DNA of 64,000 bases from Pontibacter pamirensis (GCF_010015475.1 NZ_SSNI01000020.1:54350-118349); one strand, 5' to 3'; counted from the stretch's first letter, positions 8,458-16,196 are shown. Program-made: numbers and translations. Notes: generated by a model from the letters alone, not told the origin.

Positions 8458-9426
8458 TTATACCAGGGTCAGGAGACCGTTTTTCCCGACAAGCTTTTTC
8501 ACGTAGGAGGCTGGCTCCTTTGGCAGCATGGCCACCAACTGGTTGGGGGATCCGACCATTGCCCGTCCCTTCTTCATGGCGAAGTAGCCCATGTTGTAGC
8601 GGACAACCACTTTGTCCACGCGGTAAAGTCCGCTGGCCTCTTTGCTCTCGTCCAGGAGAATGCCCAGGAAAAGTGCCCCCAGCAGAATGTTGAACTCCGG
8701 CTTAAAGAGGTCATCCTTCACCACGAACTTGTTTTTCGCTATCCCCAGGGCATTTACAGGGGTGCCCAGGTCGCGCATTTTCAGAATCCCCTCATCGAGC
8801 CTTCTGCCCAGCGTCTCGCGTATCCAGTCCTTTTCATAGTCACTCAGCCGCTTTTTGATGTTTTCCATGGCCACGACCATGGTGGCTGTGTCTGGGAGAA
8901 GCTGCATGAGGCCTACTGCACCGGCATGGGAGACGGCCTTCGGGTCACCACCGCTTTCGATGTACATAATCGCCTTGATGAGGTCATAGGGCACCCTGGT
9001 CACGCCCTGCACAGCGAAAATGGTGTCACCGTACCTGGCGTCAATTGCCTCCAGCTGCTTCTGTATCATCGGCAGCATGGTTGTCGTGTAGTGGGCATGG
9101 TCCACCATGGGGACCGGCACCGTGCTGATTTTTAGCTTCTTGTTACCGGCCTCGCCTAATCCAGCCATGTTGCTGTAGCGGTTGTGGCCGTTGTCGTTCA
9201 GCGCATAGGCTGATACGAACTGAATGGTCCTGCTTTCCTTTGCCGCTGCGGTCAGAGGGTCGGTATCCTGCGTGGCGTAGGCTAATGCAGCCAGTGCGCC
9301 ACCGGCCAACAGCCACTTTGCCAGCTCACCGTTGTTTGATGCGGCTTTACTGCCCGCTTTCCGCCCACGTGGGCTGTCCACCCGCTGTCCACTGGAAATG
9401 GCCGCTTTTTGTCCACCTCTCGCCAT
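8458..9426 (-). CDS. Membrane-anchored lytic transglycosylase (SLT/GH23-type)
   Basis: A 322-residue protein with a basic cytoplasmic N-terminus (residues 1-33), one transmembrane segment (about 35-51) and a lytic transglycosylase domain from about residue 140. IESGGDP carries the catalytic Glu157, followed by SHAGAVGLMQLLPDTA, the signature of GH23 Slt-type enzymes that cleave the MurNAc-GlcNAc bond of peptidoglycan. Membrane-bound virion transglycosylases are known in lipid-containing phages (PRD1 P7), where they open the wall during entry or help lysis. A similar use is inferred here. It follows the LEA-like gene by 3 bp in the late operon. Confidence 0.8.
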   Translation of the reverse strand: MARGGQKAAISSGQRVDSPRGRKAGSKAASNNGELAKWLLAGGALAALAYATQDTDPLTAAAKESRTIQFVSAYALNDNGHNRYSNMAGLGEAGNKKLKISTVPVPMVDHAHYTTTMLPMIQKQLEAIDARYGDTIFAVQGVTRVPYDLIKAIMYIESGGDPKAVSHAGAVGLMQLLPDTATMVVAMENIKKRLSDYEKDWIRETLGRRLDEGILKMRDLGTPVNALGIAKNKFVVKDDLFKPEFNILLGALFLGILLDESKEASGLYRVDKVVVRYNMGYFAMKKGRAMVGSPNQLVAMLPKEPASYVKKLVGKNGLLTLV

Positions 9427-9429
9427 TTC

Positions 9430-9921
9430 CTATGACTTCTCCCCTACAAAGCTCCCTGCGTTGAACTCAAACACGCCCGTTTCAACCGGGGGTATCCGAA
9501 AGCCCATGAAAGTAGGCGCAACCGAGAATTTAAACTGCCCTGAGCCCCTGTTTAGCAGGAGGTTGTAGAGCTCTGTGCCTGCATTGAAAAGAGAGGTTTG
9601 CATGGGCACAGGGAAACGTGTCGTGGCAAACGGCTTGATGACGATGTTGGAAAGCGTTGGGGATGAGCTGGCGAACTCTGTCCAGGCATTGCCTGTCTTG
9701 CTGAAGGCAGACACCTGCAGGGCCTGTATCGGCAGCGAGTGAGACGAATTGTTGTCAATGTTCACCATCACGTCCAGTAGAATCATCCCGCCGCTTATGC
9801 GGAGCCTGGAAGGGTGCGTGACGTAAACCTTCAGGCCATCAACAGCGGACCTGGTGCCGCTGATGAAGTCCAGTATAAAGTACAGGGCAGCCAGAGTGCC
9901 TACCACGGCTAATGCGTTCAT
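9430..9921 (-). CDS. LEA-type-2-like protein with N-terminal membrane anchor
   Basis: A 163-residue protein. It begins with a membrane helix (about residues 2-18, NALAVVGTLAALYFILDF), followed by a beta-sandwich sequence with the spacing of LEA14/WHy domains: LRISGGMILLDVMVNIDN, a mid-domain VSAFSKTG strand and a final FMGFRIPPVETGVFEFNAG. Membrane-anchored LEA-2-like proteins recur near transglycosylases in virus-like regions of Bacteroidota genomes as I remember them; this was not checked. Its start overlaps the preceding holin-like gene by 4 bp (ATGA). The function is unknown; a virion-membrane or envelope-spanning role is possible. Confidence 0.55.
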   Translation of the reverse strand: MNALAVVGTLAALYFILDFISGTRSAVDGLKVYVTHPSRLRISGGMILLDVMVNIDNNSSHSLPIQALQVSAFSKTGNAWTEFASSSPTLSNIVIKPFATTRFPVPMQTSLFNAGTELYNLLLNRGSGQFKFSVAPTFMGFRIPPVETGVFEFNAGSFVGEKS

Positions 9922-10181
9922 TGGTTCGGGTTTTTATGCTTCTCCCAGTAGTGGGAAAGGACTTTGATACATATCTCGACTGCGTACTTGGCAGTGATTG
10001 AAGCAATACCGCCCAGGGCGCCGTAAAAGGCCACCTCCAGGGAACCAGGTATAGAGATTATAGCCATCGCGGTATCCGGTATTTGGCTCAGGGAGAATAT
10101 GGTTCCGACACAGAAGGTTAACAGGTTTAGTGTAAGACCTAGTAGGGCATTCATCCCTGGGGGCATTGCTTCGTTAATCAT
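9918..10181 (-). CDS. Holin-like small membrane protein
   Basis: An 87-residue protein with two hydrophobic segments: LLGLTLNLLTFCVGTIFSLS (about 13-32) and a Gly/Ala-rich second one (about 45-75). A charged tail, SHYWEKHKNPNQ, follows. Small size, two helices and a polar C-terminus fit a phage holin, which times release of the muralytic enzyme. It is the first gene of the leftward operon and overlaps the next gene by 4 bp, two genes before the transglycosylase. No holin family could be assigned by sequence; another small virion membrane protein is the alternative. Confidence 0.5.
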   Translation of the reverse strand: MINEAMPPGMNALLGLTLNLLTFCVGTIFSLSQIPDTAMAIISIPGSLEVAFYGALGGIASITAKYAVEICIKVLSHYWEKHKNPNQ

Positions 10182-10234
10182 TGAAAAAGGGAGCGAATCA
10201 TCGTTCTACTTTTGTTTTCTCGTTGTTGATGATC

Positions 10235-10242
10235 CAAATGTA
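10235..10242 (-). promoter_or_regulatory. Candidate -7 element of the late-operon promoter
   Basis: On the minus strand this reads TACATTTG, matching the Bacteroidota -7 consensus TANNTTTG. It lies 54 bp upstream of the first late gene (start 10181). A clear -33 TTTG/TTG was not seen at the usual distance, so transcription may depend on an activator or the match may be chance. Confidence 0.3.
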
Positions 10243-10863
10243 AGGGGAGCCGTTTGCTGCTTTTCCAGCCCGGGAACTTATCGAAAACTAAGGCAGATTA
10301 TAGTGGAAAGTGACTGTTTGAGGCTGTTTTGGTAGACTTTTAGGGAGCTCAAGGAGACATCTATCAGTAACCTTGCTTAAGAGGGGATAAAGGGAATTTA
10401 GGGTTTGATTCTGAAGACCTCTGTGGATTTTTCCGACTCTCCAGTCTGCAAAGAGCGCAACACAAGCCGTTGCCCCGTTAAGTTAGCAGGGCATTGGTGT
10501 AGATAAAATTTGAAAGGCTATTTACTATTAGCAAACCTACACTTGATGATAGCAAATATTGCGTATAAATGCTATTGTATTATGGCAATAACGCCATCAG
10601 CGAAGGAATACAAATGTTGTTTTGCCGATTAAAAATCATTCTTTGTAAACTTCCGTAGCTTACAAAGCATAATATAAATCCTAAGAAGATGTAGGTTCTA
10701 TATAATTTTCTAAATTTATGAAGCGATACATTTCAGTGAAAAACATAAAACTTCCATGGGAGCTCCGGACCAACTAAAAGAGAAGGGAGCCTATTCCATA
10801 CATAGTGCAGATAACCGTATGTTCACGCATATCCAGTAGTTGGGCAAAACTTAGAGATATAAA
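10243..10863. other. Noncoding AT-rich stretch between late operon and cargo
   Basis: No gene was recognised. The stretch holds a hairpin with arms CTTTGTAA / TTACAAAG near 10637-10673, a short hairpin ATGGC-GCCAT near 10580-10595, and two copies of TAGCAAA about 25 bp apart. It could contain regulatory sites of the late operon or the junction where cargo was inserted. Confidence 0.35.
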
Positions 10864-11355
10864 TTGAAAAAACATTTAGTACTTATATTTTCTGTTTTCA
10901 TTCTATTAGGATGTGATACGCCAAATAAAGAGATTCTGAAAACTCAAAATATCCTGATTGGTACTTGGGAACTGGATAGTGTGTCAACTGTTAGAATTGG
11001 TATCCAAAAAAGTGGTAATCAAACCGAAATAATAAGATTTATCAACAAAGAAGATTTTGACTTCAAATGGTGGCAGGGCGATGTAGGAGGGGAATATGAA
11101 GGAAAGTATTTTGTTCATTTCAATCCTAAAAGAGGATTGAAAACGGTAGTCCTAATACCTGATACTACAACTATTGAGCAAGGCACATTGAGAAGGAAAT
11201 ATAATGTTTTCGATATTCTTGAGCTTGAGGATGAAAGACTTGTTACATTGGAAGAGAGTGAATTTATTCCCAGGAAAGATGAACCTTATCTTCTGTACAC
11301 AAAGAAAAAGATATTCAAAAAAAAGCTTAGCCCAACACCACCTAATGCACATTAA
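10864..11355 (+). CDS. Small lipoprotein, lipocalin-like, cassette-borne
   Basis: A 163-residue protein from a TTG start. It has a lipoprotein signal peptide (KKHLVLIFSVFILLGC, lipobox LLGC about residues 14-17), and the mature part contains LIGTWELDSV, the kind of G-x-W motif that opens lipocalin-like domains in Bacteroidota. The last codons (SPTPPNAH) run into a hairpin resembling an integron attC site. Codon use is AT-rich compared with the virus-like operon. It is probably surface- or periplasm-facing outer-membrane cargo; the function is unknown. Confidence 0.6.
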   Translation: MKKHLVLIFSVFILLGCDTPNKEILKTQNILIGTWELDSVSTVRIGIQKSGNQTEIIRFINKEDFDFKWWQGDVGGEYEGKYFVHFNPKRGLKTVVLIPDTTTIEQGTLRRKYNVFDILELEDERLVTLEESEFIPRKDEPYLLYTKKKIFKKKLSPTPPNAH

Positions 11356-11382
11356 AACGTGCATTAGCCCAACCGTTACCTC
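11328..11382 (+). repeat. attC-like recombination hairpin 1
   Basis: A 9-bp perfect stem CTAATGCAC / GTGCATTAG (11342-11350, 11359-11367). It is flanked on the left by GCCCAAC, which fits the RYYYAAC box of attC sites, and on the right by CCGTTAC, a degenerate GTTRRRY-type box. It overlaps the 3' end of the lipoprotein gene, as attC sites do in gene cassettes. The right box is imperfect, so this is a candidate only. Confidence 0.4.
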
Positions 11383-11405
11383 AAATTCAAAGAACGAAAG
11401 AGTCG

Positions 11406-12098
11406 ATGAATACAGACTTTATATTATTAGTTCTCATACTACTGACATTCTTTGGAGGGGGCTTATGGTTAGTGAAGCAATTTCCAATCTATTTTGCAAA
11501 ATACAGGGCTAAATCATTTGGTCTCGAATTAACTAAGGACGAAGCATTAATTGTTCAAAATGGCTTTTGCATAAAAAAAGACTTTCTGGTAGGTGCGAAA
11601 GGAATACTGGATTTAAAGCAAGTCCAAATAGAAAAGTTAGTAAATCATTACTTGGCTGGCGGAAACTTAGAAAATGTAAGAAGAGGAATCCTCGAATTAC
11701 AAAAGAGACAGAAAGATGTGGATTTTGCTACACTATCTGCTATTGATTTAGCTGGTAAAGATTTGAAGTATGAAATTAAAAACTCTGATATTGAAAGTTC
11801 AATTGAAATTAAGGATTTGTCAAACGGCAAGATAACGATAAGATATAGAGCGAATTATAAGTATGTATTTCCCAATTCAGTTTGGATAGAAGATTTGAAT
11901 GAGAACCTGGCTCCGAAGATAAAAAACAAACTGAGCATGTTTTTAAGCAGTTGGGAAGAAACAGATGTATTCAAAACAGAATCATTTATTCGCCAGAACA
12001 TATTGCCGATAAGCTTTTGGGAAAGCGAGTTGGAAGGTGTTTTAGTTGGTCAAAAAATTGAAATAAGAAAAACTGGAGGTAACACAGCACAGGCTTAA
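11406..12098 (+). CDS. Membrane-anchored hypothetical protein, cassette-borne
   Basis: A 230-residue protein with one N-terminal membrane helix (about residues 4-22, FILLVLILLTFFGGGLWLV) and a mostly cytoplasmic or periplasmic charged domain. LTKDEALIVQNGFCIKKDFL and a KQVQIEKLVNHYLAGG region resemble scaffold proteins of the SPFH-neighbour type (flotillin-associated FloA-like pieces), but I cannot assign a family. It ends in GGNTAQA, where coding sequence runs into an attC-like site. There are 50 bp between the previous stop and this start. AT-rich and isolated from any pathway, it looks like mobile cassette cargo. Confidence 0.55.
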   Translation: MNTDFILLVLILLTFFGGGLWLVKQFPIYFAKYRAKSFGLELTKDEALIVQNGFCIKKDFLVGAKGILDLKQVQIEKLVNHYLAGGNLENVRRGILELQKRQKDVDFATLSAIDLAGKDLKYEIKNSDIESSIEIKDLSNGKITIRYRANYKYVFPNSVWIEDLNENLAPKIKNKLSMFLSSWEETDVFKTESFIRQNILPISFWESELEGVLVGQKIEIRKTGGNTAQA

Positions 12099-12141
12099 TG
12101 CTCGGCTGACGCCTCGCTCTTAGCCTGTCCAAATCCGTTAT
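12078..12141 (+). repeat. attC-like recombination hairpin 2
   Basis: Outer boxes GGTAAC (12078-12083) and CCGTTATC (12135-12142) are complementary over GTAAC / GTTA, and a 7-bp inner stem ACAGGCT / AGCCTGT (12089-12095, 12122-12128) lies between them. The stop codon of the upstream gene lies inside the hairpin. Box order, imperfect palindrome and overlap with the gene end fit an integron attC site. No integron integrase is present in the window. Confidence 0.5.
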
Positions 12142-12182
12142 CAGCCAATATCTATAACCGAGCAACTAATATTGATTATCTT

Positions 12183-12410
12183 CTACCTTAAGTCTACTGG
12201 TAGCTGATACCCTTGGAAGGGTCCAAAATGCTTTACGATTACCCTGACCTGTCTAGGATTAAATACTTTTCCCCTATATTTGCCAAATTCTTTGAGAAAA
12301 TCCTCATCCTGAAACCAGGAATTCAAGGCTTTTACATTGATACCATAGAGATCAGCAAGCCTTGACTTATTATAAGTAGGAATCCGCGTAATTGCCATTA
12401 CTCTCACCAA
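12183..12410 (-). CDS. Small putative DNA-binding (helix-turn-helix) protein
   Basis: A 75-residue protein; the start may be 12410 or the in-frame ATG at 12398 (MAITRIPTYNKSRLADLYGI). The order 'SRLADLYGINVKALNSWFQD' followed by 'GKVFNPRQVRVIVKHFG' is that of short excisionase/MerR-like winged helix-turn-helix proteins found in Bacteroidota mobile elements. It stands alone on the minus strand, 160 bp downstream of the serine recombinase gene. It probably regulates recombination or transcription within the element. Confidence 0.5.
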   Translation of the reverse strand: MVRVMAITRIPTYNKSRLADLYGINVKALNSWFQDEDFLKEFGKYRGKVFNPRQVRVIVKHFGPFQGYQLPVDLR

Positions 12411-12570
12411 AAAAAAGTATTATAGTATGAGGGCTAAATATAACAAAAGTGGCTCAAGAAATATATATAAAAACCTATATGTTTTAGGCTTCCAATAGGC
12501 ACTTGAAAAATTTCTATTCTGATATTTAGAACTAAGGCAAAACGAGGTGCAGTGAGTGAGCGATAAATAG

Positions 12571-13197
12571 CTATACAGCCATTGCTTTCTTTACCTTTTG
12601 AACGGTTGCTGTGCCTACACCACAAATAGCCGCTACATCCCGAATGCTTTTACCAGCCTTTAGTTGTTTGATGACAGAAGTATGATCTTGCAGAAACTGC
12701 TCATTTGTCTTAACTGTTCCTTTCTTCCTTCCCAAGGTTTTACCCTTTCTCCTGGCTTCATCCAGTCCAGAATGTATGCGTTCTATCATTGTCTCACGCT
12801 CCCATTCGGCAAACTCCAGCATAATTGTGAAGAACAGTTTAGCTATAGGGTCCTGCTTACCTCCTGGAGAAAGACTTTCGATGTTGCGGTTCAGCAGGTA
12901 CACTGCTACCCCTAGGTTCTTTAGCCGCTCCAGCACTTTCAGGCCTTCCAGAGTATTGCGGCCTAACCTGGAGATTTCCGTTACCAGAACCTTTTGTATG
13001 GCTCCTGATTCAGCTAGCTCCAGTAGCCGTTGTATAGCTTTCCGGTGCTCGTTTTTCTTAGCGCCACTTATCTTTTCAGATATGGTCTCGATTACAATGT
13101 AGCCTTGCTGCTCACTGTACGCTTGCAGATCCGCTACCTGCCTGGCGAAGTCTTGGCCACCTTTCGATACTCTTACAAAAACTGCTACTGGTGTCAT
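12571..13197 (-). CDS. Serine recombinase (resolvase/invertase family)
   Basis: A 208-residue protein. The N-terminal resolvase domain opens AVFVRVSKGGQ with the nucleophile Ser11 between Arg9 and the later arginines. EISRLGRNTLEGL (about residues 66-78) and the long E helix ERETMIERIHSGLDEARRKG follow. The C-terminal residues 155-205 form a Hin-like helix-turn-helix (IRDVAAICGVGTATVQKVKK). Length and layout are those of complete small resolvases that cut with a 2-bp stagger at res/inversion sites. It may resolve the element's cointegrates or invert a nearby segment. Adjacent to attC-like sites and an IS91 element, it marks this stretch as a recombination hot spot. Confidence 0.9.
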   Translation of the reverse strand: MTPVAVFVRVSKGGQDFARQVADLQAYSEQQGYIVIETISEKISGAKKNEHRKAIQRLLELAESGAIQKVLVTEISRLGRNTLEGLKVLERLKNLGVAVYLLNRNIESLSPGGKQDPIAKLFFTIMLEFAEWERETMIERIHSGLDEARRKGKTLGRKKGTVKTNEQFLQDHTSVIKQLKAGKSIRDVAAICGVGTATVQKVKKAMAV

Positions 13198-13313
13198 TTA
13201 TCTTCAAAATATTTATCCGGCAGCGCTGCTAATGTTGAAGCGAAAGCGATTAACCCGATACCGGTTGTGAGGGCTACAAATGTTTACCCAATCCACTCTA
13301 CCCTAAAATGTAC

Positions 13314-13390
13314 TGCTAACAACTAAGGCTTCGTTGGGTACGGAGTGCCGACAATGAAGCCGTGGTTGCACTAACCGTGCGATGCGTTAT
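13314..13390 (+). repeat. attC-like recombination hairpin 3
   Basis: GCTAACAAC at 13315-13323 and GCGTTATGG at 13384-13392 form complementary ends (TAAC / GTTA). Inside lie GGCTTCGTTG and CAATGAAGCC, arms that pair at 9 of 10 positions (13327-13336, 13352-13361). It directly borders the IS91-type element, whose end lies just to its right. No gene on the left reads into it, so it may be a leftover of a lost cassette. Confidence 0.4.
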
Positions 13391-13586
13391 GGGTTTTAAG
13401 TCGGAAGATGTTTGCCTGCGCTACTTGTCTGGGGCTGTCTGGTAGCCGGCCAGCTCAACGGATGTGAGCCTGAAGAGGTATAAAGAGGTGCTCTTTGCTG
13501 TTTTCCAAAGAGGTGCCCCGCTTTTTTCATGTCTTTTACTCTGCTATGGGCATAGCTGCGCCAGGCCGCCTTTCCGGTGGCTTTTT

Positions 13587-14729
13587 TTATAGTCCCTTCT
13601 CGTATTCCCTGTACTGCCTGCCTGTCCTGATGCCCTGCGGCGGCCCCCGCTTGGGCAGCACCTGCAGGGTGACCATCGTCTCTTTGTTGCAGCAGGGGCA
13701 CAGGAGCGGGTTGTACTCCTCTGTCTGGCGGACCTTCGCTTTCGGTTTCTTTTCCTGTGGCAGCTGCTCTCTGATGGCAGGTATTGCCGCAGCCTTGACA
13801 GTGCCGCTGAGTATGCCGTAGTGGCGTATCCTGACAAAGCCCTTTGGCAGGATGTGCAGGGCCAAGCGGCGGATGAACTCCATCCCCTCCAGTTGCATCT
13901 CCAGCTTGCGGGCTCCCTGCCGGTAGTCCTTGTAGGCGAAACTCACCGTCCGCTCGCCCACATCCTTTATCCTGTGGTTGGAGATGGCGATCTTGTGGGT
14001 GTAGCGTCCCAGGTACTCCACCACGCTCTCCGGCCCGGAGAAGGGGCGCTTGGCGTAGACCACCCACTCCTTTTTGAACAGCGCGTTCACCAGCTCCCTG
14101 CCTGTTTCCGGCAGCCTTTCCTTCAGACCCTGCACGTACTTTGCCCGGAACACCCGGCTCATGGCCTTTACCGGGAAGAGGTACTTGCCCTTGCCTCTTG
14201 CCGACCTCCACTTGCCCCGCTCCGTGAGCCCGCCTCCGGGTACGATGCAGTGCAGGTGGGGGTGCAGGGAGAGGGTCTGGCCCCAGGTGTGGAGAACGGC
14301 CACCATACCGGGGCGGGCACCCAGGTGCTTGGAATCGGTAGCGAAGGTGAGCAGCGTCTTCCAGGCCGCCTCAAAGAGGGTGTCGTAGATGATGCGGGGG
14401 CTATGCAGGGCCAGCTGGTGGAGGGTGCCGGGCAGGGTGAAAACCACGTGGAAGTAGGGCACGGGCAGAAGCTCCGCCTCCCTTGCCTGTATCCACTCCT
14501 CCCGCTTTCTGCCCTGGCACTTGGGGCAGTGGCGGTTGCGGCAGGAGTTGTAGCTGAGGCGGACCTGGCCGCAGCCGGTGCAGGCGTCCACGTGCCCACC
14601 CATGTCAGCAGTGCGGCAGCGCATGATGGCAGAGAGCGTGCGCAGCTGCCAGGAGTTGATGGCGGTACAGGACTCCACCTGTTGCCAATGGGTCCTGAGC
14701 ACCTGGGCCACCTCGTGTCGTGGGCGCAC
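13587..14729 (-). CDS. IS91-family rolling-circle transposase
   Basis: A 380-residue transposase starting with GTG. Its N-terminal zinc ribbon is CTGCGQVRLSYNSCRNRHC with CPKC following. The catalytic HUH-type motif is LHPHLHCIVPGGGL (about residues 155-168), and the region YLGRYTHKIAISNHRI holds the active-site tyrosines. IS91/ISCR transposases nick single strands and mobilise adjacent DNA by rolling-circle transfer. The start overlaps the stop of the recombinase gene (TAGTG), indicating translational coupling. The gene is complete. A second long open frame on the same strand (13396-14211) is a shadow produced by GC-rich codon use. Confidence 0.9.
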   Translation of the reverse strand: MRPRHEVAQVLRTHWQQVESCTAINSWQLRTLSAIMRCRTADMGGHVDACTGCGQVRLSYNSCRNRHCPKCQGRKREEWIQAREAELLPVPYFHVVFTLPGTLHQLALHSPRIIYDTLFEAAWKTLLTFATDSKHLGARPGMVAVLHTWGQTLSLHPHLHCIVPGGGLTERGKWRSARGKGKYLFPVKAMSRVFRAKYVQGLKERLPETGRELVNALFKKEWVVYAKRPFSGPESVVEYLGRYTHKIAISNHRIKDVGERTVSFAYKDYRQGARKLEMQLEGMEFIRRLALHILPKGFVRIRHYGILSGTVKAAAIPAIREQLPQEKKPKAKVRQTEEYNPLLCPCCNKETMVTLQVLPKRGPPQGIRTGRQYREYEKGL

Positions 14730-15547
14730 TACAGGTAGAGGGTGTCGAGCGGCGAGAAGGGCTTTCTCCTTCCGCTCTGGGCCACGTGCAGGTAGACCAT
14801 GGTCGTGTCAATGCAGGCGTGGCCCAGCAGGTCCTTGATGGAGACGATGTCCAGGCCGTCCTCGAGCAGGTGGGTGGCGAAGGTGTGGCGCAGGGTGTGC
14901 GGGGTGACCTGCTTGTGGATACCGGCCGCCTGGCGGGCCGAGCGCACCACCCACTGCACGCCAGCGGTGTTGTAGCGCCTGTCACGGAGCCCCTCCTCGC
15001 TTTCCTGCACCTGGCCGTTGAAGAGCCAGGTCTGGGGGCACTCGGCCTGGATGTAGGTCTGAAGGCCGCGCACCAGGTGCTCACTCAGGGGCACGTAGCG
15101 GTCTTTGCCCCCCTTGCCCTGACGCACGTGCAGCATCTGCCGGTCAAAGTCCAGGTCTGAGAGGCGGAGGTTGCAGGCCTCGGCGCAGCGCAGCCCGCAG
15201 CCGTAGAGGGTGGCGATGAGCACGCGGTGCTTGAGGAGTTTGGGCGCGCAGAGCAGTTTCCGAACCTCGGGTTTGCTCAGTACGACGGGCAGCTTGCGAT
15301 CGCGCCGCAGGGTAGGCAGCTCGATTCGCTTGTCCTTGAGGCCCTCCATGCGGAAGACATACCGCAGGGCGTAGACGGTGAACTTGAAGTAGGAGTTGGA
15401 GGGGGTGTTGTGCTCCTGCTTGACCAGGTAGAGGTAGTCGTTGAGCTGGTCGGGGTCGAGCCGGGTGGGCAGGCAGTTAAAGTGCAGAGCCACCTTGGCC
15501 AGGTGGTGGCTGTAGTTTTTCAGGGTGCTCTGGCCGCGTCCGGCCAC
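14729..15547 (-). CDS. Tyrosine recombinase of the IS91-type element
   Basis: A 272-residue phage-integrase family protein. It has a SAM-like N-terminal DNA-binding domain (residues 1-90) and a catalytic domain with the full set: GCGLRCAEACNL (Arg), GKGGKDRYVPL (Lys), TPHTLRHTFATHLLEDG (His-Leu-Arg), LLGHACIDTTMVYLHV (His and Tyr nucleophile). It is XerC/D-sized, and the annotated start may be a little late, since the open frame extends upstream. Recombinases upstream of IS91 transposases are known as accessory genes in this family. It ends inside the transposase start (1-bp overlap). Confidence 0.9.
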   Translation of the reverse strand: MAGRGQSTLKNYSHHLAKVALHFNCLPTRLDPDQLNDYLYLVKQEHNTPSNSYFKFTVYALRYVFRMEGLKDKRIELPTLRRDRKLPVVLSKPEVRKLLCAPKLLKHRVLIATLYGCGLRCAEACNLRLSDLDFDRQMLHVRQGKGGKDRYVPLSEHLVRGLQTYIQAECPQTWLFNGQVQESEEGLRDRRYNTAGVQWVVRSARQAAGIHKQVTPHTLRHTFATHLLEDGLDIVSIKDLLGHACIDTTMVYLHVAQSGRRKPFSPLDTLYL

Positions 15548-15646
15548 GGTGATTTTTTTGGAGAACTTCTCGTAAAGCTCAGTGAATCCCGCTACATTAG
15601 AGCAGGCAGTCTGGATGAGAGTAGGCTCTTTTTTTTCATCTTTATG

Positions 15647-15680
15647 TAAGAGTTAAATGTGAATCAAAAGGTAACTCTTA
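15647..15680. repeat. Inverted repeat at the right side of the IS91-type element
   Basis: TAAGAGTTA (15647-15655) and TAACTCTTA (15672-15680) form a 9-bp stem with a 16-base loop about 100 bp upstream of the recombinase start. Subterminal palindromes are typical of IS91 ends, so it may mark terIS. It could also be a transcription terminator for neighbours. Confidence 0.35.
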
Positions 15681-15892
15681 TCCGGCTGCTTTTTAAAACA
15701 TCTACCGAAGGTTTAGTGCAACATTGTGCAGCAGCAGAGAATGAGGAATAACAGAACGAAACTGTTTCTGTAGATTTTTTCCTGGTCTTTAGTCATTCTT
15801 AAGCCTGTGCTTATTAAATCATTTGGTTTTCGCGATACACTTTTATAGTAAGGCACCAGGCAAAGTAGCTGCTTAAACAGGCTTTTTATGTA

Positions 15893-16078
15893 GTGAGTTT
15901 CAGAGGGGATTATTCTGATACGCTTTCTTTCCCTTACGGTATTATCGTGCACCGTGGACAGCACACACAATGTCTTCAGGCCTGTGTTGCCAAGGCAAGT
16001 ATAAAGGCGAACGCCAAGCCCCACACCCTCCGGCACTCATTTGCCACCCTCCCCTTGGTAATGGAATTTTACTTGTAA
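15893..16078 (+). pseudogene. Fragment of a tyrosine recombinase (catalytic box only)
   Basis: A short plus-strand frame whose second half reads KASIKANAKPHTLRHSFAT, the box II region of tyrosine recombinases (His-x-x-Arg plus SFAT). It then loses similarity at LPLVMEFYL and stops. The upstream arginine box and downstream His/Tyr box are missing, so it cannot be active. It lies between the IS91-type element and the hsd operon on the opposite strand from the intact recombinase. It is therefore an independent remnant, perhaps of the recombinase that brought in the restriction locus. Confidence 0.6.
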
Positions 16079-16120
16079 AGCATAAGGCCATTCCGCTTAA
16101 AATAAGTGATTAGATTCGAG

Positions 16121-16128
16121 TATCTTTG
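16121..16128 (+). promoter_or_regulatory. Candidate -7 promoter element of the hsd operon
   Basis: TATCTTTG matches the Bacteroidota consensus TANNTTTG and lies 69 bp upstream of the hsdM start at 16197. No convincing -33 TTG was found. If functional, the foreign-looking operon has a host-type promoter. Confidence 0.3.
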
Positions 16129-16196
16129 TTCATTATAACGCTAAGCCGGTAATGAGCTAACGTATATTTAAATTGAATTTAAACAGGAATTTTACA

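Larger units (their letters stand above)
13400..15690 (-). mobile_element. IS91-family element with coupled tyrosine recombinase
   Basis: A markedly GC-rich block compared with the AT-rich DNA on both sides. It holds a tyrosine recombinase gene and an overlapping IS91-type Y2 transposase gene transcribed leftward. The ends are approximate: the right side has a 9-bp inverted repeat TAAGAGTTA / TAACTCTTA at 15647-15680, and the left side ends close to the attC-like hairpin near 13390. IS91 elements move by rolling-circle replication from oriIS (downstream of the transposase, here the left end) and lack terminal inverted repeats, so exact ends need a comparison with another copy. Confidence 0.7.

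Noticed and set aside
10637..10673. Fourth attC-like site in the spacer after the late operon
   Set aside because: The 8-bp stem CTTTGTAA / TTACAAAG lacks the outer RYYYAAC / GTTRRRY boxes and does not overlap a gene end.
13396..14211. Long open frame on the minus strand overlapping the IS91 transposase
   Set aside because: Low-complexity, Gly/Gln/Pro-rich product without domains; it is an alternative frame of the GC-rich transposase gene, which carries the real motifs.
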